Positions 1 through 7,590 of a DNA stretch of 64,000 nucleotides are shown here, piece by piece. The stretch's first letter is position 1, and each line of letters begins with the position of its first letter. The notes beneath the pieces were generated by a model. That model was not told the origin of the DNA and made no database searches. It saw only the letters and a program-made list of their open reading frames with translations. Source of the DNA: Histophilus somni (GTDB lineage Bacteria; Pseudomonadota; Gammaproteobacteria; Enterobacterales; Pasteurellaceae); assembly GCF_014202395.1 (NCBI RefSeq), contig NZ_JACHGQ010000007.1, positions 1 through 64,000 on the forward strand. The letters run 5' to 3'. A program made the position numbers and the translations under genes.

Positions 1-290
1 CTCAGGGTTTTTTGTTATTTGGGATAAGGCGGGGAAGAGAGAAGAGGGAAGAGGAAACTGGGAGAAAAAAAGTAATAAGGTGATAACAAGGTAGTCATAA
101 AAAGTAGGGTAATGAAGCAGCGTGAAGAGGTGCGGTAGGAAAATTGTTTTTTTATCGCTCTTTTTTTAGGTGATTTATTTTTAGCGATTTGCTTGACGAT
201 AAATGATGATCAGCCACTGAACGAGAAGTTACTTCTAGCACAACATTTCAAACAGAATTTTCTCTATAGATTTCATTGATAATATTTCAT
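1..290. other. Intergenic stretch without a recognised gene
   Basis: No convincing open reading frame, tRNA or rRNA is visible here. Roughly positions 29-83 form a strongly purine-biased tract on the plus strand (G/A runs with few pyrimidines). A degenerate uptake-like GGTGCGGTA lies near 129. T-runs occur around 145-170. The segment lies downstream of udp, which reads away from the window interior, so it may hold the 3' flank of whatever gene lies outside the window. Confidence 0.5.
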
Positions 291-311
291 ACCCCGACAA
301 AAAGTCGGGGT
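291..311 (-). terminator. Hairpin downstream of udp
   Basis: Perfect 8-bp inverted repeat ACCCCGAC / GTCGGGGT around an AAAAA loop, nine bases past the udp stop codon. On the minus strand the stem is not followed by a strong T-run, so termination may be weak or the hairpin may mainly protect the 3' end. Confidence 0.6.
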
Positions 312-319
312 ATTACGTT

Positions 320-1078
320 TTAAATCAGCAAAGTAGCTGCTTTTATAGCAATTTCAATAGCTTTTTGTTCAGTTTTATGAATGGTTTGTTCGTTTGGAAT
401 TTCTTGTTGAGTACGGTTTACGATTACACCTGATACCATACCTGCACGCAGTCCCAAAGCTGAACACATTGTAAATAATGTTGCACTTTCCATTTCATAG
501 TTCATGACATTCAATGCTTGCCATTGTTTTAATGAACCTTGATAATGGCGACAAACTTTTCCGCTATAGGTATCGTAACGTTCTTGTCCTGGATAGAAGG
601 TGTCTGATGAGGCGGTAATGCCGATGTGAACACTATCTCTAGGTTCATTTGAAACAGCATGATGTAAAGCGGACATGCAATCAAAATGGGCAACAGCAGG
701 ATATTCTAGTGGAGCAAAATGACGGCTTGCACCATCAAGACGTACCGCTCCTGTGGTAATAAGAATATCTCCTACGTTGATGTGCGGTTGAATTGCACCC
801 GTTGTACCGATTCTGAGGAAAGTTCGGATCCCCAGTTGTGCTAATTCTTCTACCGCAATAGAAACGGAAGGACCACCAATTCCAGTTGAGCAAACAACGA
901 CGGCTTTTTGACCTATATAACCCAACCAAGAAGTAAATTCTCGAGTTGAAGCTAAAAATTTCGGATTATCCAATAGACGAGCAATACGTTCTACCCTTTC
1001 AGGTGCACCTGGTACGATGGCTAACTCTGCTCCATCCAATAAGGCTTTTGTTAAGCCAAGATGAAAGACATCAGACAT
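320..1078 (-). CDS. udp: Uridine phosphorylase
   Basis: Cytoplasmic pyrimidine-salvage enzyme of the nucleoside phosphorylase I family. It cleaves uridine with phosphate to uracil and ribose-1-phosphate. The 252-residue product starts MSDVFHLGL and aligns nearly end to end with E. coli Udp as I recall it. Family motifs visible are [45 protein letters not shown] and [10 protein letters not shown] chose the ATG ending at 1078 because the homologues begin here and an AGGAA ribosome site lies just upstream; the reading frame stays open 15 codons further but those residues do not look like Udp. It is transcribed alone and divergently from the helix-turn-helix gene on its right. Confidence 0.96.
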   Translation of the reverse strand: MSDVFHLGLTKALLDGAELAIVPGAPERVERIARLLDNPKFLASTREFTSWLGYIGQKAVVVCSTGIGGPSVSIAVEELAQLGIRTFLRIGTTGAIQPHINVGDILITTGAVRLDGASRHFAPLEYPAVAHFDCMSALHHAVSNEPRDSVHIGITASSDTFYPGQERYDTYSGKVCRHYQGSLKQWQALNVMNYEMESATLFTMCSALGLRAGMVSGVIVNRTQQEIPNEQTIHKTEQKAIEIAIKAATLLI

Positions 1079-1196
1079 AAAATATTCCTTTTGTTTGTTG
1101 TAATATCTCTCAGTATAAAGCACCTCTGCAATTTCATCAATTCTTTCCTGTTGGTATAAAATATGGGAAGGTACAATATGAGTGTTAAGGTTGGAC

Positions 1197-1218
1197 TCTA
1201 ATCTTCTATAAGATTAGA
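1197..1218. repeat. Perfect 9-bp inverted repeat
   Basis: TCTAATCTT / AAGATTAGA with a 4-base loop, in the gap between the divergent udp and helix-turn-helix genes. There is no T-run on either side, so it is not a typical terminator; an operator or a transcript-leader hairpin is possible. Confidence 0.4.
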
Positions 1219-1362
1219 ATATTCCTTGAAATATAATTCCACCTGTTGGTAGAAAAATTGATTTTTTCACTGCTCTTTTTATTAGTATTTATTTTTAAAA
1301 TATCGGTAAATGAGTATATCATTAGAGTATGTTTTTATATATTTTTCATATTATTTTGGACT

Positions 1363-2181
1363 ATGGATATAAAATTACATTTAAATGCAACTACGACACC
1401 AAAAATTCGAGCTTATTTACAAAAATCAGATAAATCAGATCTTGAGTTAGCAGAACAGTTAGGCATTTCGGTTCAAACGGTACGTCGTTGGAGAAATAGG
1501 CAAGATGTTAATGATCGTTCTCATAGACCGAAAAAAATTAATAGAACTCTTTCTTTTGAACAGGAATATTTGATTTGCTACCTACGAAAATATTTCGCTT
1601 TATCTTTAGATGAACTTCTTGAAGCTGGAAGAAATCTAATCAATCAAAGAGTATCTCGAGCAGTTATTAGTCGTTGTTTAAAAAAATATGGTCTAAATAT
1701 TGCTAATAAGAAAGATTTACCATCTCAAGTTGGTTGTACTTTTTTGGCAATGTTTCCCCTGCCTAAAGAGATTTCTAAAGAGGAAGATTATCTTTTTATT
1801 CTAATAGAGAAATTGACAGGATATATCAGTTGTGCTTGCTTGGACAGAAAACTACAGCGTCAACAAAGTATTATCAATTACTTTAAATCTAGTTTACCTT
1901 ATGAAATTCAAGAAATTGAGTTAGCCGAAGATATTACTCATCATGCCATAGTACAGGCTTTTGCCAAAAAGACTAAAGTAGTTACGTCTACCTTAATTTT
2001 GCAAAGTGCGGTGAATTTTGAACAAGATTTTATACGGTTAGTATCAGGTTATTACACTGATAGCAGATTAGGATTTGATGCACAACTATTAAGATATGAA
2101 GAGTATCTGAATAAGCATCTTAAACGAAATCGCTTAAAAAAACTGTCCCCTTATGATTATCTTATGAAATATCGCCGGTAG
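1363..2181 (+). CDS. Transposase-derived helix-turn-helix protein (IS481-like), probably inactive as a transposase
   Basis: 272 residues. The N-terminal ~110 residues resemble IS481-type transposases: a helix-turn-helix with LAEQLGISVQTVRRWRNR, then a second winged-helix-like segment with RAVISRCLKKYGL. The middle (about 115-210) has the spacing of an rve integrase core, but the positions where the first two catalytic Asp are expected read FLAMFPLPK and ELAEDITHH, so the DDE triad appears lost. The C-terminus (LLRYEEYLNKHLKRNRLKKLSPYDYL) resembles the family's YNxxRPHxxL tail. I used the ATG at 1363; a TTG-initiated extension from 1246 is very hydrophobic and unlike the family. A perfect uptake core sits inside the gene (2004-2012). 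It may be a decayed element or a domesticated DNA-binding protein. Confidence 0.65.
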   Translation: MDIKLHLNATTTPKIRAYLQKSDKSDLELAEQLGISVQTVRRWRNRQDVNDRSHRPKKINRTLSFEQEYLICYLRKYFALSLDELLEAGRNLINQRVSRAVISRCLKKYGLNIANKKDLPSQVGCTFLAMFPLPKEISKEEDYLFILIEKLTGYISCACLDRKLQRQQSIINYFKSSLPYEIQEIELAEDITHHAIVQAFAKKTKVVTSTLILQSAVNFEQDFIRLVSGYYTDSRLGFDAQLLRYEEYLNKHLKRNRLKKLSPYDYLMKYRR

Positions 2182-2197
2182 GACAGTTAGTTTTTTT
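2141..2197. terminator. Bidirectional terminator between convergent genes
   Basis: Stem AACTGTCC (2141-2148) and GGACAGTT (2181-2188), flanked by A-rich sequence on the left and a 7-T run (2191-2197) on the right, so it can act on both strands. It overlaps the 3' end and stop codon of the helix-turn-helix gene and touches the stop of the PTS IIA gene. The 32-base loop is long for an intrinsic terminator. Confidence 0.6.
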
Positions 2198-2504
2198 ATT
2201 TTTTTCGATATAGCTCAATAAATTCTTTGATGATGTCCATTAACAAAACAGCATTCATTACATGATCTTGTGCATGCACCATAATAATAGTGACGGGTAG
2301 TTTCCCCTTACCTTCATCCTGTCCGATGAGTTCTGTTTGAGCGTGATGTGCTGCTAACAAAGCATCATCCGCCTGTTTAAGTAATCTATCTACTTCCTCA
2401 AACTGCTGTTTTTTAGCATGTTGTAGTGCTTCCATTAAAGCACTACGACATATTCCCGCTTGAAGAATTAAATTCATCAATTGCATTTCAAGTTGCTCAC
2501 TCAT
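2196..2504 (-). CDS. PTS lactose/cellobiose-family EIIA component
   Basis: 102-residue cytoplasmic phosphocarrier of the PTS Lac (LacF/ChbA) family. It passes phosphate from HPr to EIIB. The helical bundle carries the expected histidine segment, LLAAHHAQTELIG, and the MVHAQDHVMNA stretch typical of the family. It is the last gene of the operon. Its ATG overlaps the IIB stop by four bases and has a strong GGAGG site. The chitobiose, cellobiose and lactose subfamilies cannot be separated by sequence alone, so the sugar is unknown; the neighbouring glycosylasparaginase suggests an N-acetylglucosamine-type ligand. Confidence 0.93.
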   Translation of the reverse strand: MSEQLEMQLMNLILQAGICRSALMEALQHAKKQQFEEVDRLLKQADDALLAAHHAQTELIGQDEGKGKLPVTIIMVHAQDHVMNAVLLMDIIKEFIELYRKK

Positions 2505-2812
2505 TTTTCCTCCAATAAAGATAGTGCTTGTGCTAAAATTTTTTCTCCATCGGTCATGCCATAACTCATCATATCAATACAAGCGACAGGTTTGCCGAAT
2601 TCTGCACCAATAGTTTGGCATTCTTGCAGCTTATAGGAAATTTGAGGACCTAATAGGACACAGTCAAAATCTTGTATTAATGAACGAAAGCTTTGCATAC
2701 CCTTAGCTTCAATTTCAACGGGTAAACCCTGTGCTTCAGCTGCTTGTTTCATACGTTTAACTACTAAGCTGGTGGACATGCCTAAATCACAAATAAGTAA
2801 AATTCTTTTCAT
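2501..2812 (-). CDS. PTS lactose/cellobiose-family EIIB component
   Basis: 103-residue cytoplasmic domain that takes phosphate from EIIA on a cysteine and donates it to the sugar entering through EIIC. The N-terminus MKRILLICDLGMSTSLVVKRM contains the P-loop cysteine at residue 8, as in ChbB/CelA. Length is normal for a free-standing IIB. The start has a clear GGGAGAA ribosome site. It lies nine bases downstream of the aminopeptidase gene and overlaps IIA, so all three PTS subunits are in one operon but split around two hydrolases. Confidence 0.93.
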   Translation of the reverse strand: MKRILLICDLGMSTSLVVKRMKQAAEAQGLPVEIEAKGMQSFRSLIQDFDCVLLGPQISYKLQECQTIGAEFGKPVACIDMMSYGMTDGEKILAQALSLLEEK

Positions 2813-2821
2813 TTTTTCTCC

Positions 2822-4267
2822 CTATTTTGAAACATTATTTTTCAGAAATTGATAAAGTAGATGTAATGGTTTACCGCTTGAATAGATTCCTTGATCTCTA
2901 AATAAGGTTGTGCCGCTAATATCTAAATGAGCCCAAGTGCAGTCATTAACAAACCGACTAAGGAAATATCCTGCGGAAACACAAATCGCCGCATTATTTG
3001 GCGGAGTGTTGCAATAATCTGCAATATGGCTTTCCACTTGGCCGAGAAATCTATCATCACAAGGTAGTTGCCATATCGCCTCTTGTGTTTGTATTGCGGC
3101 TAAATTAAGTTGATGTAGAATTTCTGTATTATTTGTCATCACACCGGAAATATCATAACCAAGTGCTTTTACAACAGCTCCTGTTAAAGTTGCAACATCA
3201 ATAATTACTGAGGGTTTTTGTTCAGCTGCGAATGATAATAAATCAGCTAAAATTAACCGCCCTTCTGCGTCTGTATTAATAATTTCAATAGTTTTTCCTG
3301 AATAAGATCGGACAATCTCTCCGGGGCGCATCGCTTTTTCATTTATCATATTTTCTGCTACACCGACAATAATACGTATGTTAATAGGCAATGAATTTTC
3401 TACAACGGTTTCAAGTAAGCCAATTAATAAGGCAGCACCACACATATCATATTTCATGGTTTTCATACCATTGCCTGTTTTTAACCATAATCCTCCTGTA
3501 TCAAAAGTGATACCTTTACCAACGAAACAATAGGTCTGATTACAATCAGGGGAGCCTTGGTAATCGACTTGAATTAAAAAAGGGGGATGTAAACCGCTTT
3601 TACCTACCGCATATAGAGTATTCAAGCCGTAGTTTTGCAGATCTTCTGCATCTAAGCATCGTATGGAAAGTTGAGATTTATATGCATAACTGCTTAATTT
3701 TGTTGCAATATATTCAGGTGTCGCAATATCGCTGGGCAGATCTGAAATTTTCCTGGCTGTTAGCATACCTAATACTATTTTGCATAGTTCTAAATAATTA
3801 TTCGATAGTTGCCGCTTTTGCTCCGGTGTTTCCACTATAACACCAAATTCAGGCGATGTGGCGGTCTCTTTAAAACCTAAATATTTTGGAAAGTAAGAAA
3901 GGTTGAGATAACTAATAATCAATTGTTCATTGATCTGCCGTTCTAATTTTACGGTTTCTTTTCCCCAATGTAATAAGATTCTTTGTGCATCTGAGTGTGC
4001 CATTTTTTCCATCAAAAAATGACGTATTTTCCCCATTAAGTGTGGGTTTTCAGCCACTTCTTTTTTAGAAAAAGGTAAGCTATATAAGCCGGCATTCGAT
4101 ATATTTCTGCCTATCTCGATTTTGCTTTCCATGTCCAGTATAGAAAGCAGAGGTTTCAAGCAGGGTTGTTGCTGTAAAAAATCTCGATCTTCTTTCCAAA
4201 AAAACAACAAAGCGTTTTTTATCTCTAATTGGGTTTGCCAATCATAAAGCGGAAATTCAATGTTCAT
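2822..4267 (-). CDS. M17 (leucyl) aminopeptidase family protein
   Basis: 481-residue metallo-aminopeptidase of peptidase family M17, which removes N-terminal amino acids from peptides. The C-terminal catalytic domain is intact: VGKGITFDTGG (metal-binding Lys and Asp), KYDMCGAA, and the family signature NTDAEGRL with its Asp and Glu. The N-terminal ~160 residues are divergent from PepA. There is no signal peptide, so it acts in the cytoplasm. The ATG overlaps the glycosylasparaginase stop (4264-4267) and has a GGAGAG site. A peptidase inside a PTS operon is unusual; it may trim imported glycopeptides so that the glycosylasparaginase, which needs a free asparagine alpha-amino group, can act. 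That role is inferred. Confidence 0.9.
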   Translation of the reverse strand: MNIEFPLYDWQTQLEIKNALLFFWKEDRDFLQQQPCLKPLLSILDMESKIEIGRNISNAGLYSLPFSKKEVAENPHLMGKIRHFLMEKMAHSDAQRILLHWGKETVKLERQINEQLIISYLNLSYFPKYLGFKETATSPEFGVIVETPEQKRQLSNNYLELCKIVLGMLTARKISDLPSDIATPEYIATKLSSYAYKSQLSIRCLDAEDLQNYGLNTLYAVGKSGLHPPFLIQVDYQGSPDCNQTYCFVGKGITFDTGGLWLKTGNGMKTMKYDMCGAALLIGLLETVVENSLPINIRIIVGVAENMINEKAMRPGEIVRSYSGKTIEIINTDAEGRLILADLLSFAAEQKPSVIIDVATLTGAVVKALGYDISGVMTNNTEILHQLNLAAIQTQEAIWQLPCDDRFLGQVESHIADYCNTPPNNAAICVSAGYFLSRFVNDCTWAHLDISGTTLFRDQGIYSSGKPLHLLYQFLKNNVSK

Positions 4268-5226
4268 TTTAACTCTCCATGAATGCGGTCAAGATAAGCT
4301 TGTAGCCAACTTTCTGAGGCCGGTTCATATTGTGTAATTCCATTTTCTCGTTTAGCCAGATAAATGATAGGGTTATATTGCTCTGTTGATACGACAAAGG
4401 AAAAATTATCAATATTAGTTGATACACCGAACTCTCCTTGCATATTCATACATACAACCGACAAATCTCCTGCTGTTCCGTAACGTTCTAATAATCGTAT
4501 TTCTAATTCATTGATTGTCGTATCAGCAGCTTGTTGTGGTGTCATCCCCTCTTTCATTTTTCGTACAATTTCATAACTGGTGCAGCCTTTCATTAAGTCT
4601 TCCCCCAGACCTGTAGCTGTTGCCGCACCTATATGGGAATCAGCATAGAACCCTGAACCTGAGATAGGCGAATCTCCAACTCGCCCATGACGTTTCATAA
4701 ATAACCCACTGGTAGAGGTACCCACACAAATATTATTATTTTTATCAAGTGCAATAATGCCCACTGTATCATGCCCGGAATATGGACTTAATCCACGACC
4801 GAGAGTCTCTTGATAGCGTTTTTCATAAAATGTTTTAACACGGGGCGTTAGCATATCTTTAGCAGGAAAGCCTTTCTTTAATGCCCATTTTTCAGCACCG
4901 TGACCTACCAAAAAACTATTAAAACGTTCATGACTTAATGCTTCGGCAACGAGAATTGGATTTGCGATATTACGCAAGCCGGCTACAGCTCCCAATGCCA
5001 GAGAAGTTCCATCCATAAAGGCAGCGTCCAATTCGACATCTCCCTCTTCATTGGGTAACCCGCCATAACCAACAGATTTATATAGAGGGTAATTTTCTAC
5101 TTGTGTAACCGCAGTTAAAATTGCATCTCTTGCACTTCCTTTGTTTTTAAGTAATTCAACTGCCTGACAAAGTCCTTCAAATGCCATACGCCAAGTTGCA
5201 ATCATCCCCCATCTTGAATTATTCAT
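4264..5226 (-). CDS. N4-(beta-N-acetylglucosaminyl)-L-asparaginase (glycosylasparaginase)
   Basis: 320-residue Ntn-hydrolase of the glycosylasparaginase/plant-type asparaginase family, which hydrolyses the amide bond between N-acetylglucosamine and asparagine. The autoproteolysis site and nucleophile are clear: GHDTVG with Thr154, preceded by the alpha chain. The beta chain has GTSTSG, HGRVGDSPI, GSGFYAD and GAATATGLGED, matching human aspartylglucosaminidase more closely than isoaspartyl peptidases. Unlike secreted relatives it has no signal peptide, so the substrate must be imported. It abuts the PTS IIC stop directly and overlaps the aminopeptidase start. An isoaspartyl or other amide substrate is possible. 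Confidence 0.9.
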   Translation of the reverse strand: MNNSRWGMIATWRMAFEGLCQAVELLKNKGSARDAILTAVTQVENYPLYKSVGYGGLPNEEGDVELDAAFMDGTSLALGAVAGLRNIANPILVAEALSHERFNSFLVGHGAEKWALKKGFPAKDMLTPRVKTFYEKRYQETLGRGLSPYSGHDTVGIIALDKNNNICVGTSTSGLFMKRHGRVGDSPISGSGFYADSHIGAATATGLGEDLMKGCTSYEIVRKMKEGMTPQQAADTTINELEIRLLERYGTAGDLSVVCMNMQGEFGVSTNIDNFSFVVSTEQYNPIIYLAKRENGITQYEPASESWLQAYLDRIHGELK

Positions 5227-6501
5227 TTATACTTGTCCTTCTTTCATTCGATATTGCTTATCAATAATACGGAAGAATGGTAAATAAATCATTGCAGCAA
5301 TGAATAAGTTGATTACTTGTATAAGTGCGCCGGAAATATGCCCAGTTACAATAAAACCACTTAAAACAGGCGGTAATGTCCAAGGGATATAAACTCCGGT
5401 TGTCGTCGCAACAATATCCAAATACATTGCAACATACTGTACTGTAGTAATAACTAAAGGTGCAAGATTGAATGGGATAAGCATAATTGGATTTAAAATA
5501 ACGGGCAGACCAAATAAGACAGGTTCGTTGATGTTAAATACCGATGAGCCGGCAGCTAAACGTGACACTTTTTTAGCATGTTGGCTACGGGCAAAAATAA
5601 GCATTGCCAAGACTAAGGCGAGAGTTGAACCTGAACCTCCCATAAAGATCATATCAAAGAATTGTTCGGTAATCACATGAGGAGGTGTTAATCCATTTTG
5701 CATTGCTGCCAGGTTTTCAGCTTGATTATCTAACCAGAACGGTCGTAAGATTCCATTAACCATTGAACCTGAATTGATTCCTACTGACCATAAAATATCA
5801 ATCATGAATACGGTCAGTAATGCACCGATATAAGAAGTACCAAAATGGCGAATTGGTGTAGCCAGCACGGTATATACAAATTCATGAATAGTATTATATT
5901 CAGTTTTCGAGAATAAAATCCGAATGCCTAATACTAAAATCATAATCAATAAAGCCGGTATGAGAGCTGAGAATGACTGTTGTACTGCCGGCGGTACGCC
6001 GTCAGGCATTTTGATCACAATATTTTTGCGAATGAGAAAGGCGAATAATTCGGTCCAAATGATTGCCCCAAGCATAGCAATAAATAACCCTTTTGATCCT
6101 AACCATTGTGTTGAAATAACTGAACCGATGTTTTCAACTTTAACAAAAGGAGTCAAAATAAGGAAAGCTGAGAGAGATAATATACCGGAGGAAAGTTTAT
6201 CTATATTTAGACGTTCAGCGAGTCTATAGGCAACCAGAAAAGCAATAAATATAGACATTGTAGAAAAAACAGCATTAAAGGGAATTTCTATGATATTATC
6301 CCAACCCTTTCCAAAGGTTGCGCTCATGAAATCTTTATAGCTTTGAGATGGAAATGAACTAATTACCAGTAAAATAGAACCAACAATGATAAAAGGCATA
6401 AACGAAATATAAGCATCTCGAATTGCTCCTAAATGACGCTGTTGGGCTAATTTACCGGCAGTCGCCATCAATTTATTTTCAATTTGTTTAAACAAGGACA
6501 T
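5227..6501 (-). CDS. PTS lactose/cellobiose-family EIIC permease
   Basis: 424-residue inner-membrane permease of the PTS Lac family (ChbC/CelB type), which carries the sugar in while it is phosphorylated by IIB. About ten hydrophobic segments are visible, with the conserved FMGGSGSTLAL and SVFNINEPVLFGLP motifs near residues 285-340. First gene of the minus-strand operon; start has an AGGTTATT-type site. The next gene follows with no spacing. Specificity cannot be read from sequence; diacetylchitobiose-like or glycoasparagine ligands fit the neighbouring genes. Confidence 0.93.
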   Translation of the reverse strand: MSLFKQIENKLMATAGKLAQQRHLGAIRDAYISFMPFIIVGSILLVISSFPSQSYKDFMSATFGKGWDNIIEIPFNAVFSTMSIFIAFLVAYRLAERLNIDKLSSGILSLSAFLILTPFVKVENIGSVISTQWLGSKGLFIAMLGAIIWTELFAFLIRKNIVIKMPDGVPPAVQQSFSALIPALLIMILVLGIRILFSKTEYNTIHEFVYTVLATPIRHFGTSYIGALLTVFMIDILWSVGINSGSMVNGILRPFWLDNQAENLAAMQNGLTPPHVITEQFFDMIFMGGSGSTLALVLAMLIFARSQHAKKVSRLAAGSSVFNINEPVLFGLPVILNPIMLIPFNLAPLVITTVQYVAMYLDIVATTTGVYIPWTLPPVLSGFIVTGHISGALIQVINLFIAAMIYLPFFRIIDKQYRMKEGQV

Positions 6502-6562
6502 AATAACCTCCAGTAAGTAAGAAATTACAAAACTTATTGTAGGTGATTTTTGTTTGAAAAAA

Positions 6563-6578
6563 GTTGATAAAGATCACA
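6563..6578. promoter_or_regulatory. CRP-like site upstream of the PTS operon
   Basis: GTTGATAAAGATCACA fits the CRP pattern TGTGA-N6-TCACA with a perfect right half and a left half matching at TGA. It is centred about 70 bases upstream of the IIC start codon, a usual place for catabolite control of a PTS operon. Confidence 0.5.
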
Positions 6579-6589
6579 AAATTAAAAAA

Positions 6590-6604
6590 GTATCATATGA
6601 TTAA
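6590..6604. promoter_or_regulatory. Operator-like palindrome, copy 1
   Basis: GTATCATATGATTAA contains the perfect palindrome ATCATATGAT. It is matched in inverted orientation at 13 of 15 positions by the site at 6654-6668, in the divergent control region of the PTS operon and cutC. Likely binding site of an unlinked dimeric repressor. Confidence 0.5.
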
Positions 6605-6653
6605 TTTTATTTTAATGTAAATATTATTAGAATATATTTAATTTTTTAAATGT

Positions 6654-6668
6654 TTAATGATGTGATAC
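6654..6668. promoter_or_regulatory. Operator-like palindrome, copy 2
   Basis: TTAATGATGTGATAC, the inverted partner of copy 1 (13/15). It ends 16 bases before the cutC start codon, so a bound protein would block cutC transcription or initiation. The 64-bp centre-to-centre distance, about six helical turns, would suit looping between the two sites. Confidence 0.5.
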
Positions 6669-6684
6669 ATTTTTTGAGGTTTGT

Positions 6685-7416
6685 ATGGATATAGAAATAT
6701 GTATTGATAATATTGAGTCAGCATTAATTGCACAAAATTCAGGTGCGGATCGTTTAGAAGTATGTGGATGTTTAGCGTTAGGAGGGGTAACTCCTCCTTA
6801 TAGCTTAATCAAAGAAGTATTGAGTTTATGTAAAATTCCTTGTTATGTAATGATTCGTCCCAGATCCGGAGATTTTTTATTTAATGCACATGAAATAAAA
6901 ATGATGGAGCAGGACATCCACATTGCGAAACAGTTAGGAGCTCAAGGTGTTGTTATTGGAGCATTAACCGAAAACGGTGAAATTGATTTATCAATTTGCC
7001 ATCGTCTAATAAGTGCGGCTGAAGGTTTGGGGGTTACTTTTCATCGTGCGTTTGATCTTTGTAGCGATCCTTATCATGGTTTAGAACAGCTTATTGAATT
7101 GGGGTGTGAGCGAGTTTTAACTTCAGGACAGCAAAGGACGGCATTTGAGGGGAGATATGTTTTAAAGACCTTGGTACAACAGGCAAAAGGACGAATTAAG
7201 ATTATGGCTGGTGCCGGCGTTAATCCAAATAATGCCTTGGAATTGGTAAAAATCAGTAAAGTTGATGAATTACATTTATCAGCCAAAACTTTTCGTCAGA
7301 GTTCAATGAAAGGTAATTCCAGTGTGACGATGGGAAATAAAGCAGAAGATGATTACAAAATTTGGACAACAGATCGAAATCAAATTATTGCCATAAAGAA
7401 ACTTTTCCAAGAATAG
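6685..7416 (+). CDS. cutC: CutC family protein
   Basis: 243-residue TIM-barrel protein of the CutC family. The name comes from an old link to copper tolerance in E. coli; the biochemical function is not settled. Family motifs visible are RLEVCGCLALGGVTPP, YVMIRPRSGDF, EQDIHIAKQLGAQGVVIG, VTFHRAFD, VLTSGQQ and IMAGAGVN. It begins with a TTTGAGG site and ATG at 6685 and is divergent from the PTS operon, sharing its control region. That placement suggests a role in the same sugar or glycoamino-acid pathway rather than in copper handling; this is inference. A strong terminator follows. Confidence 0.9.
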   Translation: MDIEICIDNIESALIAQNSGADRLEVCGCLALGGVTPPYSLIKEVLSLCKIPCYVMIRPRSGDFLFNAHEIKMMEQDIHIAKQLGAQGVVIGALTENGEIDLSICHRLISAAEGLGVTFHRAFDLCSDPYHGLEQLIELGCERVLTSGQQRTAFEGRYVLKTLVQQAKGRIKIMAGAGVNPNNALELVKISKVDELHLSAKTFRQSSMKGNSSVTMGNKAEDDYKIWTTDRNQIIAIKKLFQE

Positions 7417-7438
7417 AGGGGCATAAATTTTATCTGGA

Positions 7439-7476
7439 GAGCGGTGAAAAAAACAAAATTTTCACCGCTCTTTTTT
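7439..7476 (+). terminator. Terminator of cutC
   Basis: Stem GAGCGGTGAAAA / TTTTCACCGCTC (12 bp, perfect) followed by six T (7471-7476). Strong intrinsic terminator, 22 bases past the cutC stop. Confidence 0.88.
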
Positions 7477-7590
7477 CATTATTCAACCAACTAATTTTGC
7501 CGTGAAAATATTACTAATAACCACAACATTTTTAGAGAAATAAGGTAGAATACGCCCCTATTTATTTTTATAAAGAGCTTTGTTTTATTT

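Noticed and set aside
70-115. GATAACAAGGTAG resembles the 3' end region of 16S rRNA
   Set aside because: Only about a dozen bases fit and no flanking 16S or spacer sequence follows.
1246-1362. Hydrophobic N-terminal extension of the helix-turn-helix gene starting at a TTG
   Set aside because: It is unlike the transposase family and has no ribosome site; ATG 1363 is better.
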